Assembly: GCA_963969395.1 (NCBI GenBank)
Contig: OZ017798.1
Coordinates: 2,604,001 to 2,668,000 of the forward strand
Length of the DNA stretch: 64,000 nucleotides
Reading direction: 5' to 3'
Source: Pseudoscleropodium purum
Lineage: Eukaryota > Streptophyta > Bryopsida > Hypnales > Brachytheciaceae
Shown: positions 1-13,018 of the stretch, piece by piece
Position numbering within the stretch: the stretch's first letter is position 1
How the letters are laid out: each line of letters begins with the position of its first letter
The notes under the pieces: generated by a model
Databases searched by the model: none
What the model was told of the DNA's origin: nothing
The model's input: the letters and a program-made list of their open reading frames with translations, nothing else
Translations under genes and position numbers: made by a program

Positions 1-198
1 AAAATTCTATTACTAGTAGATTATGCCATTCATCTTCCCAATAAGTTGGTAAAATTAGTAATTTTGTCAATCTTCAAGAAACAAAACATATTTTTTAATG
101 AAGTGAACGTTGATCTTTTATTCTTTTGCACCACAAGGCTAATGTGATATAAGAACTAATCTGATATGTCTTGGCATCCAAAATATAATGGCCAAAAA

Positions 199-423
199 CA
201 GGGTTGATAGGACAGTCGGACGTCCGGGATGTCCAAACGCGGACGCTGTGTCCGCAGCGTCCGCTGACATTCGCGGACGCCGTCCGCCCCATCCGCCCCG
301 TCCTGCCCTGTCTACCCTGCCCGTCCGCCTTCCGACGGCGGGAGGGACGCTGCGTCCGCTGGCGTCCGGACGTCCGGGTTACGGACGCTATTTTGGGGCA
401 GACGTATTGATTTGTCAACCCTA
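199..423. mobile_element. hAT MITE copy 1, GC-rich body
   Basis: 225 bp starting CAGGGTTGA and ending TGTCAACCCTA (last base mutated from G). It is flanked by a perfect 8-bp target duplication GCCAAAAA at 191-198 and 424-431. An 8-bp duplication with CAGGG ends defines the hAT superfamily. The body is very GC-rich, built of GGACG/CGTCC pentamers, against AT-rich flanks. It encodes no transposase and is non-autonomous. Confidence 0.85.
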
Positions 424-431
424 GCCAAAAA

Positions 432-801
432 TACCCAATCTACATTAAATTATATTTCTAAAATTTATAAAACTACAAATTTGACTTTCCTCCTTTTAGG
501 TTTTTTTAATAGTGCTGAAAACATCTCTAATTTTCTACGGTTATTTATTTCAGGTATCAACTAATTAAGTAGTACCAAACTTTCCTATTTGACTATTTTT
601 GGAATTATTATATTTTTAGATGAATTCAATATTTCATATTTAAATAAATATATTATGAAGGTAATGTATTTTTAATATCATTTTTCTAATTTATCTAAAT
701 ATTAATGATATTCTTACTTAAAAAAAACAATGTCATCGAGATAGCTTGTGAGTTTAAATTGTGTAAAACTTCAAAGTGCATACTACTTCCTTGAGAGCTT
801 T
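432..801. other. AT-rich spacer, nothing recognised
   Basis: Low-complexity AT-rich sequence between hAT MITE copy 1 and the Mutator-like element. No frame, ends or repeats were seen. Confidence 0.5.
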
Positions 802-979
802 CTAACAATACTAGGGTTGCTCTCTTGTAAGCGTGCGAGCATGAGCTTGTGAGCCTGTGAAAGTATAATATTTTAGAGATTCTATCTAAAAATTGTCGTC
901 AAAATTTATTATTTTTGATACATTTTAGTACCTACTTCTATGGACCTATTATCGTGAACATATTATTGTGGTCCTTTAG

Positions 980-1374
980 TTAACCTTGATGTGTTACTTA
1001 TTGAACTTTGCTAAATTTTAAGAAAAAAAAATTGATGATCAATTAGGATTTGTTTGAAATTGATTGAGAATATTCCATTTAGATTTAGATTTTTATAATC
1101 ACTCCCCTCTTGTTGTTGGGTACCTCTCGGAGCCAAGAGGAGTCCTTCAGCGCCAAGAAAAGTCCTAATAGCTACAGAGTTTTTTTTCCTTTTCCTTTTT
1201 CCCACAGCCAAAGAGACTCCTCTTGGCTTTGAAACATATCCAACAACAAGAAGGGAGTGATTATAAAAATCAAAATTTGAATGGAACAACCTCAATTGAT
1301 TTCAGACAAATCTTAATTAGTAATCAATTTTTTTCTTTTTAAAATCAAGCAAAGTTTAATAAGGAGCACATTAA
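980..1374. repeat. Subterminal foldback of the Mutator-like element
   Basis: Two arms of about 140-160 bp (about 980-1146 and 1211-1374) pair around CACTCCCCTCTTGTTGTTGG and its complement near 1240. The same foldback occurs at about 22446-22815 in the shorter copy. It is thus part of the element and not a separate insertion. Confidence 0.55.
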
Positions 1375-2081
1375 CCCCTAAATGGTTTTGACTACGTTTT
1401 CACCAAAACTGCTTCCAAATTTCCATTTCTAGTATATGTATCAAAATTAAAAAAAAAAAAAAATTTAGATACAAATAACCATAGGTACTTGTATTAAGCT
1501 TTTTTGAGTATAGGGAAAAAATAGTAAGTAGAAAAGAGTAGAGAATGATTCAAAATACCAAATTGTTAACAATTTATTTATGGAATTGAAAAATGCCAAT
1601 CCCAATGGTTGTAATTTTGTAATAAACAATATAAATCCAAGGTTTTTATTTTTTTCTAAAATATTGAAAATTGAGTTAAATAAAGGATTTCAAAGTTTGT
1701 CTTAGAATAGAGATTCAATAACAATCTGCAAACTCCCACAAACTAAAATTCCTTATAACTTTTGACTCATTGATCAAAATGTAATGATTTAAAGCTTCAT
1801 AAGTATATTTAAATCTAGAGAATGAATTTCATATTTTAGTTTCTTAAGAAATGATTTTTGGAGAAGTTTTTTTTGCTACCAGGGTTGCTCGTTGAGCAAT
1901 GAAAAGTACAGATCATACAATAACTTTTTAACTATGTATTTATGAAAATTGTTGGGCCTTAAATCTATTCTTTAGGTATATGTTGTATTAAAATTTCAGC
2001 ACAAAAAAATAAAAACTCCATTCGTGGTGAGCTGCCCAAAATTTTTATGTTGCCAAAAAACATAGTTTGGGCATTTGGGGG
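1375..2081. mobile_element. TTAA-flanked element, copy 1
   Basis: 707 bp bounded by TTAA at 1371-1374 and 2082-2085, with ends CCCCTAAATGG and complement CCCCCAAATGC. The related Mutator-like copy at 22.8 kb has the same flanking sequence with a single TTAA, so insertion duplicated exactly TTAA. TTAA duplication with CCC ends is the mark of piggyBac-type transposition; Sola3 also uses TTAA. No transposase is present. Confidence 0.75.
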
Positions 2082-4487
2082 TTAAGATGGCAAGTGCTCT
2101 ATCCTCCTCTCAATGTTGAGAGGTCCAAAGCAACAAGAAATGATTAATCCAATGACCATCTGATCAAAATGGAAGTATTGAACTTCTAGAAGGACCTACA
2201 AAAAAACAATGATCAACTAATCAATACTTTGGTGTAATTAAGCTCATTTTTCACAAAAATCATCCATATCAACCACGTATTTTCTTTCAAAATCATAACA
2301 AGTTCAATTACCAACACATCAAAATAGAAGTATAGGTATCCCTCATTTACCTTGAAAGGATTGTGGGCGCTTTATTCCCACCCTTGAAATAAAGTGTACA
2401 TAACTAGGTTCTAGTTGCTTTGTCGTAATAAAATCCTAATGGGTGTCTAACAATGTATAATCTAGTTATGCCTTTCAAGCAATGGATCTTTTGTTGTTTG
2501 TTCTACCTACACTTTCCTTAAGTAATTGCTAACCAAATTCAAAGAATTAGTAAGAGAGGTCAATTTTGGCTATGACAACCAAAATTGAGAGCCAATGGGG
2601 GTTAGTCAAATGGAAAGATTAAGTAGTTTGAATTGTAGGGCTGAATTTGCCCTTACTAAAAAGGTAAAGAAATCTCAAATTTACCTAATTCTCTAGGAGA
2701 TATTCATGGATGAAGTTTGATACTAAAACTAACTTCTAAAACTTCATCCATTGATTTTTAAGATTCTAACTATCAAAATTGAATGCAACTTTTTGGATTA
2801 TTTTCTATTATAAAATTTCTACCTAATTTGTAAATTTAACTTGGTTTGTTCAACTCTAATTGACTTTCATCCAAATTGACCCTACTTTTATTGAAAACTT
2901 CACTCTACTCTAACTTGTTCAATATTCTTGCAATTCTAGTGGTTAAAGTAGTTTTGGAATCTAAAAATATCTTCTATAAGATTCCACCTCTAAACTACTC
3001 TTTGGTTATTTTTTGACCTAATTGATAAAGTCTTAATTGTTCTTATTACTTGAATAACTTTGGATTGTAGTTTGACTTCTATTATTTGTTAAAAGGTAAG
3101 ACTTTTTACTTTTGACCTTCTTGGTAAATTTTATTCATGGATGAAATTTGATCGTTGGCCAGTTCATCAAAATTCTCTGAATTCTTTTTTTAACGTGGAA
3201 TTTCAAAATTACTTTCACTTTTATCCTTTTATTCCTATCTTAAGTTTAGATTTCAAGATTCCTAAAAGATTCTCTAAAAGATTTTTTGGAATGATTTACT
3301 AACTTTTCATCCACTTTCAACTAATTTTCATCTAAGGGTAAACTTTGGTAACTTTCTTTAACTATCATGGTAAAATCCGCTAAAAGTACTATGGTAAGTT
3401 TCCAATTACTTTTAAAATCTATTAATTGATTTTCCAACCTACTACGGGTTACTCTAAACTTAATCTGAAATTTAAAAGTCAAATCTGAAACTAATGGGTT
3501 TTTGGTAAAAATGCAAAGATTGTGTGAAAAGATCAATCTTACTAACCTCAATATTGGTTCCATCTCTGTTGAATGTAGCCGTTATGTTGTCAATCGCGTG
3601 CTCCAACTCCATTTCAATGTTTTGTAGTATAGTATTGATTTGTTGTAAATTACTTCTAGGTTTGAGGATGTCCTAGAGCATGTCCTTCGATTAATTCCCT
3701 CTTCTTTTCTTTCCACTTCCTTTAAACCTTTTCTTTTTCTTTTGTAGATACTCTTTTCAGTCTTTTGGGAATGAAATCCTATTAAGTCTAACACTAAATG
3801 CTTTGCTAATTTTGTTTTGGAATCAAATAAGATCTTAAAACAACTCCACTAACTTCTTCTAACTAATAACTAATTCTTGGCATCTCCCAAAGTCAACTAT
3901 TCTTCTTTTTGTTTTTCCTATTTGTCTCTATTCCACAATCCAACCTCAAAATGTGTGTTAAATATTCCTAGGACTTTAACTTCAATCCGTATGCCCTTCT
4001 CTCCTTCCAATTGCTAATGCTTAGTTCCAACTTCTACTAGCCTTACTTCCACCCCTTGAATGTACTTCGTACTTAGAGCTTAATCATGCACTTCTTGAAT
4101 TTGAATTGGCAACCACATGTGAATGATAATCAAGTTGGAGGCGTGCAAATTGAAGGTGGAATGGTCTTGGACTTTAATTTGCGAGTTCTATAAGTTGGTC
4201 TGGACCAATTGAGTTGATTTGCTAGCTTGATTAGGAACTGTGTAATCTGATTTTTTGGTCTTCCAACTACCTCTAGTATGTTAGAATTTTCTCTAACTAC
4301 TATTTTTTCTCTAAACTATCACTAAGTATTTTCTATTAGTACCTTGAACATCCAAAAGTTAAGCTTGGTGTTCAAAAATCCAAGAAAAATCCAAAAAAGG
4401 GGGCCCTTGAGCATCATCCCCAAGTTGGTCTTTAAAGACTAATATATGTATGGTAACAATATTGATTACCACTAACCTAGCTAGGTC

Positions 4488-4700
4488 CAGGGTTGACGAA
4501 TCTCTACATCCGCCCGAAAAAAGCGTCTGTAACCCGGACGTTCGGACACTGGCGGACGCAACGTCCCTCCCGCCGTCGGAAAGCGGACGGGCGGGGCGGG
4601 GCGAATAGGCGGATGTTGCATCCGCTGGGACCGCGAATGTCAGCGGACGCTGCGGACACAACGTCCGCGTCCAGACGTCCCGGACGTCGTGTCAACCCTG
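4488..4700. mobile_element. hAT MITE copy 2, nested in the Mutator-like element
   Basis: 213 bp in opposite orientation to copy 1, with ends CAGGGTTGAC and GTCAACCCTG. A perfect 8-bp duplication GCTAGGTC lies at 4480-4487 and 4701-4708. The same octamer also occurs at 4891 in the neighbouring repeat. The interior shares GCGGACGCTG-type blocks with the other copies. It interrupts the large element at 812-7620 and is therefore younger than it. Confidence 0.85.
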
Positions 4701-4743
4701 GCTAGGTCGGTATGTTGGTTGGCTGGTCGTTGCTTGACTGATT

Positions 4744-4870
4744 GGGTTGATAGTTGGCCTAATATGCTAGTTTGGCTCAATCCCTGTTGGACTGGTTGGG
4801 TTGATAGCTAGCCTAATATATTGGTTTGGCTCAATCCCTATTGAACTGGCTGGGTTGATTCACTGGCCTG
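4744..4870. repeat. 54-bp tandem repeat
   Basis: GGGTTGATAGTTGGCCTAAT begins at 4744 and 4798 and partly at 4852, a period of 54 bp. It follows directly after the hAT MITE at 4488-4700. Related GCTAGGTCGG text occurs at 4701 and 4891. Confidence 0.6.
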
Positions 4871-7800
4871 GTTGTTTGGTTCTTAGCCTAGCTAGGTCGG
4901 ATTCTTCAAATCTTTTGATTTTTTAAATTAAAAAATAATAACTTCATGTCTTCATGGCCGTTGCTCACCAATATTTGGATCTCTTTTGGAAGACCCTTTA
5001 AAATAAAGCTAACACGGAATTTCTAACAAAGCCAAAGCCTTGCCGTTCGGGGTGTTTAGGCCATATTTTAAAAGCTTTAGAATGAAGGTAGTAGTACTAA
5101 GGGATAAAATGGAAATTTTGGCGATGGCTTCGCCGAATGGGGCTTTTGGAACTCAAACTTGGTACCAAAGCAACAATGATACTATTGAAAATTTGTCCTA
5201 AGGCAAAAGCTTTTTTGTTTAGTGGTATAACACCACTTTTTTAGATAAAAACATAAGGAGGTTAGTTAGAAACTTATAGTTCCTAGTTAATATGGAACCA
5301 CGAACACTTAAGAACACAAATTGCAAGACTTTGGAGGATTGCAACAAACATCACCTCCCAAATGACTCAATGACTCACGTGGACCACAAATTCACATGTA
5401 AGACCCCAAAGGGAGATTTGCAACAAGGTTGTGAAATCTCTCTCCGAAGAAACCTCAAGTAGAATTGGTTAGTAGACTTGACACAATGACTGACAATTTG
5501 AAGGACTAAACTACTCAAAAGCGTGAACAAAGATTGGCAATACTCAAAGGGATCCCAATGTCTTTTGAAGTAGGCGGAAAACATACAAGAATTCTTAGAA
5601 ACCACGTTGAGCAAATGCTCAAAATGCACAAAAAAGTAAGAGGTTTTTTGGCAAATGCCAAATTTCTAACAATGTGGTTGCATGTGGCCAAATATGAAAT
5701 AAAAAGGGGTGAAAAGAGAGAGGAGGTGAGTACCTTATATACTTTTCCAAAGCCCCCAACCCCTCTCCAATTACCTACATCTATTCTTATGTAAATCCAA
5801 ATTAACTTCATTCAAAATTTTACACTATTGTTGTGATCATTTTAACTTTAGAGAAATGTTCCAAATGCCAAACCAATTGTGCCATTGTTTTTAGGTCCAA
5901 ATTAGCCTAAGAAACCCTTTACCCCCTACTTTTCAAATTATTTCGCAAGAAAAAGCCAACAAATCACCAGCTAGTGAAAAGGTAGAAAATTCAAATATTG
6001 GAGTTTGCCTTTTTTTAAGGTTTTGACTAGCTTAGGATGTCTACAAGGTCCAAGATAGTAAGAAAAAGAGTCCAAATGTACTTCATTTGGACATTGTATG
6101 TGCTTGGTACACCGGTCAACTTGTTGGATGTTTTTAAAACCCTTAAAATCCGGTCCGCCATCAATTTTTGCACTTGTTGGTGTTAGAATGTCTTGAAATT
6201 TTTCTAGGCACTAATTAAAGATAAAACACACTATCCTAATTTTGAGTGTAATTTTACCATTATCTGGATAATTTTTCTGAATTTCTAATTGTTGGTAAAC
6301 GTAGTTGACTTCGCATGGAGTCAACTTTTGCAATCTAGAAAACTACAAATTTTTTTGGGCAACCTCTAGGAAGCTTGCAAATTCTATTTGAAATTTTACA
6401 TATTTACTTATATCAAATGTGGAGAGGTCTAAATTCTTTACCTCTTGATTTAAGTCCTCTTGGAAAGAATCATTCTTGTACAAGGAAATCTTCATGAACG
6501 GACTTTGTTGTTGAGCTTGTAGCATGTTTTTATACTAAAAACACCTTCTAATCTTTGATGTGTGATCCTTATGAATTGGTGGATTTGGGTAAATCCGGTA
6601 ACAATTTAAAATAAGTGTCTTCTCAAACTTTGTTTATTAGGGCTCAATTCTATCTTAAATTCCTAATCGACATACTAGACACTTATTTAGACACTGGAAA
6701 TGGTAAATAGAAGTGCTTAGAGCACTTCTGAACTTTTGGGAAATAATACACTGCAATTGTAGGGACTTCTACTAATACAATGTTAACATGTTTTTAGGCC
6801 TTTTGGATCCAAAAAGGCCATAAGGAATAAGATAAAGCGGAAAATAAAATCCTAAGGTCTAGATGACAACTAGTGGGCTTATAAGGACTCACGCTATTAG
6901 AAGATAGTGATCAACAAAAATGCAATTTAATACAGCTAAGCTCTTTCCTTAGGTAATGAATTCCTATGAATAAATTTTTGTTTCTAAAATTTAAACAAGT
7001 CCACCAACTTGTAGATCAGAAAAGAATAGTTGATATTCTTCTATTGACCCTAAGAAGATCCATGATGCTAAAAGACAATGATCAACTAAAATAAAATTCA
7101 TTGTGACAAAGATCATTATATATAAAAATAATTCTTATCAATAATCTTTTTTCTAAAATCTAAGCAAGTTCAACAATAGTGCATCAAAAGAAAATTATTG
7201 GTAACCTTCTATTAGCCCTAAGAAGACCTAGAAGATTGCTATATGATAGTGATCAACCAATATTTTATACAAACTTATTTCCATCTCCATTCATCTTTCA
7301 CATCAATTAAATTCATCAATTTCATAATGTATACTTCTAATATTTTAGACACAACACTGAAAATTATAATTTTCATCTGAGTTCTACATAATCATAATAA
7401 TAGATTTACAATAATAGATCTATAGTAATAGGTACAAAAATTTATTGAAAATAGTAAATTTTGACCAAAATTTTAAGATGGAATGTATTTTTAAAATACT
7501 ATTAAATTTTTTAGAGCTTCTTCAAATTTTTAAGCTCAATGCTTACATAATCCCTACTCACTGCTCATAAGCTCATTGCTCACAAGCTCACGCTCACATG
7601 CTCACAAAATAGCACCGTTACTAATAATACCAATAATGTCATGTTGCTTTGAGGTTGCAAATAAATACACCTAAATAATAGGGCTCTTTAGCTTTCCTCA
7701 TTACTAGAGTAACATCCATTGAAGATTGAAAGTTTTGGTTCCATTTTTGTTTCTAACTTGGGAGACTTTGACAACAAATTTGCTTCAAGTACAAAATTTG

Positions 7801-8031
7801 TCTTACCAATTTGGCAACGAGCACACGGTATGAAATAACACAAAGAAACCCAATTTGACTCAAGAAACCTAAAGTGTGAGTGGAGAACAACAAGCATTGA
7901 GCAAAGTCGCAAAGAGCAACAAGAGTTAAGTATGTAGAAATTCCAAATTTGAAAAATCAATTTAGGGTATAGAATTGGAGGTCAACTATTCATCTATTGT
8001 AATTGATGAATGTAGATGGAAACATTAAACA

Positions 8032-8172
8032 CACTAGTAGAAAATCCAAATTTTTTGTTGTTTTGGTCATGTTGATTAGAGCAAAAATTTGTTGATCAGG
8101 ATAGAAATCTATTGAATTTTTGTCTAAATCAATGCAACCAAAACAAAAAAAATCTAAAGTTTTCTACTAGTG
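8032..8172. mobile_element. CACTA-type MITE
   Basis: 141 bp with ends CACTAGTAGAAAA and TTTTCTACTAGTG. The inner sequence is also partly self-complementary (AACCAAAACAAAAAAAA against TTTTTTGTTGTTTTGG). No clear 3-bp duplication (ACA/ATA). Confidence 0.6.
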
Positions 8173-10024
8173 ATATCGATGAATGTAGTTGGATGAAAAA
8201 TAAATAAAATATTCTTGAAGATGGACGAAGAATATTAGAGAAGCCTTCTTTTGGATGAAATATTTGGGATCCACTAATTTGGATGCAATACATTCAAAGG
8301 ACCCACTCACAAAATTATCCAATTATCAACATTTAGAACATGCCATAGTAGAGTTCAATTGGAGTATAGGGTGCTCATAGTCTTTCAACTTCTATGAGTA
8401 CTTAATTATGTATATTTTAAAATTTAATTGGATCATTTATGAGCTTCTAATTCATCATTTGGGGCTCATAGTTTGTTTGTTTTTTCAAATTTTGCAATTT
8501 AGGATATAATTATATGCAAAAAAAATCCAAAGAGTGTAAGATCCAAATAAGATGTTACATGTCAAAGTAGAATTTTGGTCTAAAATAGAGTTTTAGGTCT
8601 AGAACAATATAAACACCCATGTATACATAAGATAGAACCCAAAAATGGTGGAAAATGTGAGGTTCGAATAATATTGTCAGGATGAGCCTAAGGGTCATTG
8701 CAAGAAACATTGATCTTAGTTTCCATCACAATTGGAATGACATTGTTGTCTTTTAGTATAACTTTTGAATTCCAAATCCTAAGAACTTGAAATTTCTATT
8801 TGAAGTGTCTAATTTGATGATAATCAGCTCCCTTATTTTTTAGAAATTAAAAAAATCATTTAATATAATTTGTCACACTTTGGGATTTAGGAGTTTTTAC
8901 TATGTTTGGAGTACCCAAATTGAATGATCTAGAGTTGCAATTTTGGTCATCTATTTTTGCACTAGGTAGGCATATGCCTACTAAAAAGAATCTATAAATA
9001 TATTAGTTTATATTTTCTAGGTCCATGTAAATAGGGCTACCTTACAAAAGCACTTCTAAACATTGAAGATGGTATCAACATCATTTTTTTGGTGAAATTT
9101 GATTACCATCAAGTCTTCTAAAATGGCCAATTTTTAGTTTTTTTTATTCATGGTTTTTTATTTATTATTAATTTAGACTTCACTATTTCTATTTTTTTTT
9201 ATAGTAGTTTGTCTTTTTTTTCCACATTACCATTTCTATATTTGCAAATAGTCTATAGTACTTGCAACAGGCCTTTGAGCTGTTGATTTTTCCAATCAAT
9301 TGTTGAGATTGTTTCACTACATATTACCAAAAGTACAAATAGTATCATGTAACAAAAATACAATTTTTGTCAAAACGCTACAGAAAACACAGAGTGTTTC
9401 TTGTAATGACCTCTAAGCCAGTAACCAAGCCTAGTTAACTTGATCTAAGGGAGGTCTAGTGAGATCCCTAGGTTCATTTCTATGGATAGATCTTAGTTTC
9501 TCCATTACATTGAAAAAACAATAGAGGTTTCAATTGTCAGCATTGTAGAGGTTACTACATCAAGATAGGTCAATGGAAGAATCTATAGCCAAAAGATGGT
9601 GATTTGGGGTCAAGAGCATGATAGGGGATTGGAAACAAAGTTCATTCACCAAGATCCTTGTTTGTGAAAGATTCCTTATTTGCTAATAATTAATAAGGGT
9701 AGAACTTTTTGCTCCTTTACTCACACAAGCAAAGTAAGAATATGAGCTTAAACATTTGTTGTGGGATTCTATAAGAGGTCCTATAAAAAAATATGGAATT
9801 TTTTGATTTGCAAAAATACCCATTCCATATAATCAACCACCGAAACCCATGACATGAAATTCTTAGAAATTCTTTAGGTGGTGGTAAAATTTCACTAAAA
9901 ATTAGGATAAGTTGTTTATGTTAATAACATGCTCCAACAAGTTTCAAGACATTTTGATAGTAGGAGGTAATTAGACCAACATCAAAGCTAGGAAGTCAAC
10001 ACTCTACGAGTAGGGAAAAATTGT
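8173..10024. other. AT-rich sequence, nothing recognised
   Basis: No open frame over 60 codons and no terminal repeat noticed. Confidence 0.45.
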
Positions 10025-10190
10025 AAGGAAATCTAAAGTTCTAGGATTCCCATGGCTAGAATGGCGTCCCGTCGAGGTTATAGGTGAACATTGTGAGGAA
10101 ATCTAAAAGTTCTAAAGGTTCCCATATTCCCTATAGGATAAGTGCAAATCAATAGAAAATCTAAAGTCCTAAGGTTCTCATAGTTAATTA
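10025..10190. repeat. Degenerate tandem repeat, about three units
   Basis: GGAAATCTAAAGTTCTAGGA, GGAAATCTAAAAGTTCTAAA and GAAAATCTAAAGTCCTAAGG recur with 60-70 bp spacing, each followed by TTCCCAT/TCTCAT. Confidence 0.5.
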
Positions 10191-10828
10191 GAATAGAATT
10201 CTCAAATGATAAGTTAGAAAGGAGGTGGTTTTCTTCATTGTTTATAACTAAGGGTCTTCTTTTCCTTTCAAAACACCCCATTCTTGTATTTGGATTTGTT
10301 GGGTCCAATTTATGTTAAAATATTTTGGCATTTTAGCTAAAAACCTTAAATGGTACTTATAATTCTCTTTTTTTGGTCATTTTTTTGTTGTCTTGTCATA
10401 CTTGTGGAGGTCTTAGGGGTCCCTATACATTGTGTATCTTCTTTGTCATTCAATTTCAGACTTTCATCCTTGGATTGCTTGTTTTGAAGTCCTTTGGAAC
10501 TTTGAGTATCCAAGTCCTACCAACATTGGTGTCCTTTGGAGAGATTTTGAGTTGGAACCAAAATTCTCAAAGTTCACTTATTGAAGTATTGTGTCACGTT
10601 TTTTTGGAAGTTTTGAAGGTTTTAATTGTTGTTATACTAACCCTAGCTAGAATAATCCCCACCTTACCTTGTCGCCGATTTAGAGGGCCTTTAGTTTGGA
10701 GTTTGAAGTCTAGCATTAAACTGTTTTATCACTAATCAAGTCATTATATGAGTTTTGAGTATGTCCTAGTTTCGATTATCAAGTAACCTCTCCAAACTTT
10801 ACACATGTTATTGTAGATTCCATTGGGA

Positions 10829-11040
10829 TGGTGAAGCTTTGACACCCCTAGGGCCTAGGTTCAAAGAGTCTTAGATTGTGTGTTAAAATTCCAAATAATG
10901 GTGGAGCTTTGAATCTGTGTGGTGTTCATTAGTCTTAAATTTCATGTTAAAACCAAACCTACGGCAGAGCCTTGAATCTCTTTGGTGTTCCACTCCAAAG
11001 TTTAGTTTCAAAGATGCACTTGGGAACAATTAAAGTTTAG
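10829..11040. repeat. Degenerate tandem repeat, about three units
   Basis: GGTGAAGCTTTGACACC, GGTGGAGCTTTGAATCTGTG and GGCAGAGCCTTGAATCTCTT begin near 10829, 10900 and 10963 (spacing 63-71 bp), followed by GGTGTTC. Confidence 0.5.
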
Positions 11041-13018
11041 CATTTGAGATTAAAAATGGTCGAGTGGTCAAGTTTAGATCCACCAAATTTGAGTCAACCC
11101 TCTCCTATTTTTTATTTTATTTTTTGTGTATCTTTCTTTTGTAAAAATTAGACCAACCCAACTAGATCACAAGCCTAAGTAGCTAGGCTTGAAGACCAAG
11201 CCCTTCGAGGCTTACCTCCAAAAAAAATCTTTGAAAAAATTCCTTTTTTGTTGGATATAATTCTAACTAAAAAGATGTGTGTATGTGTGTGTGTATAGGA
11301 TAGAAGGTAGGAAAATTAGAAGAAAAATAGGAAGAAGTAGGAGGAAATAGGAAGAAGAGAAGGAGACAAGAATAGATAAAAAGTATAGAAGAGTAAATAG
11401 AAAGAATAGTTAGAAAAGTAACACCAATGTTTGTGCTCTCCAAATCACATTTTCTAATAAATACCATTGAAGGTCACTCATTTACTCATGGCCAACCTTC
11501 AAGCTCTTGAATAGAGTCACATATAGCAAGTGAGGAAGGAAAAGAATTAAAGAGTGTTTAAGAAGAGAAAGTAGGTTAAAACATCTCCTATAGTCCTATA
11601 GCTACTTGATTCTTTAATTCTAGAAGTGTTCAATGGAGAGGGGATAGCCACTTGTACTCCAATAGTGCAACTCTATAAAATATACTTCCAACCAATCATA
11701 AGTCACACAACTCCCCAAAATAAACTTTCAATCAATTACAAATTACAGAATTTGCATTTATTATAACAACTTGTTAATCCCAATAGAATTTGTAGCGGAT
11801 AGATTCTGTAGAGATTCTTTAAAAATGGCTTCATTTGAGAAGGAAAAAAAATGCCGTGGTTGACAAACCCTAGAATTGATTGCTTTTCATCCAAATTCTA
11901 AAGGAAAAAGGATATCGACAAGCCTACATGAGATGGTTAGGGAGGGAACTCTTGTGTATCAATTTACACCATTAGATGATAGATTAGATATCATAGTAGT
12001 AATTAGGACATTGTCTTACTACAAATATAAACATTATGTAAAAATATGTATATTTATATTATTTAGATGGATTTCAATATTTATATACTATGTCGAATTA
12101 GAGGGGGTTTTTGAGTCTTAAGATGAAGAATCTCAACTAGACCGTGATGGAGTGATGTTCTGATTGAAATTCTATTTTTTTACCTCTATTAGTCATATGT
12201 TAGTTTTTAGTTATTCATTCTATATTTAGAATGTTTTGTGTTTGTGAAGTAATATAAGAAAAATATTCAAGTAGTTTGCCTTCTAGTAACATTGGGATGA
12301 TTTATTTTCTCTATAGAAGTATGAAAATAGTCTTATGGTCTATTTTCATGACCAATGGATGTTAGGAAAGTCACATTGTTAAGGTGTGGAATGAACTTTC
12401 ACTTAACTTGTGTAGTTTAGGTAGAAGATAAGATAGAGGGAAAAGGGGGCACTTTTGGATGGTCTCTCTCATTGTTGTTGATAAGACTTGAAAGTTTGAG
12501 AGGCCATGGTGTATTGTGTTTTGAGATTTTGGAAATGAAATTTGAAGTAATTGTGTATCTCGGTGTGAAGTTTTCAAATTGATGTCACTTACTTGATTTG
12601 AAATTGTGAATCAAAAGTTGTACTAATTTGAATGGAAGGAAGTCTACTGCCTTCTATATAAAATAGTAGAGATTTTGACTGACTATAAAAAATGGACAAG
12701 TTTTTTGTTTCCAATGAATTTTAAAAAAAGTGTATGAAATTGTATTAGCTTTCTATAAAGTTATCACTCATTTATTTGGAGTTTTTATGAGTAAATTATG
12801 AGTGATGCAGCAAAGAAAGGTTTGCTGCCCCTTCTTTTTTCAAGATTGAAACTTTAAATGGCCATAGAAGTTGAACACAATTTTAGAATAAGTTGAAACT
12901 TGAAGAAAAAGTAGAAAATTGTACTAGCTTTCTAAAAAACCATCACACATTTCATTTTCACTTTGTACAAAACAACAACATTAATTTAAAGTACAACAAC
13001 ATTAATTTAAAGTTCAAC
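11041..13018. other. AT-rich sequence, nothing recognised
   Basis: Contains a purine-rich stretch (GGAAGAAGTAGGAGG-type, 11300-11420) and scattered short frames only. No splice-bounded coding block seen. Confidence 0.45.

Larger units (their letters stand above)
812..7620. mobile_element. Large Mutator-like element, non-coding, with nested insertions
   Basis: The ends are long inverted repeats (200 bp or more), with left TAGGGTTGCTCTCTTGTAAG and right end complementing to TAACGGTGCTATTTTGTGAG. The flanks CTAACAATAC (802-811) and CTAATAATAC (7621-7630) form a 10-bp duplication with one mismatch. Long terminal repeats with 9-11 bp duplications are typical of Mutator-like elements. A subterminal foldback lies at about 980-1374. 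No transposase frame is visible. It contains a TTAA element (1375-2081) and a hAT MITE (4488-4700). Confidence 0.65.

Noticed and set aside
95..424. ORFs of 68-107 codons around 95-424, and similar ones at 4359-4705 and 17235-17694
   Set aside because: They arise from the stop-poor, GC-rich bodies of the hAT MITEs; frames overlap on both strands and run across element ends.
10373..10735. 120-codon plus-strand ORF
   Set aside because: Leu/Val/Phe-rich reading of T-rich repeat DNA, no domain and no splice context.
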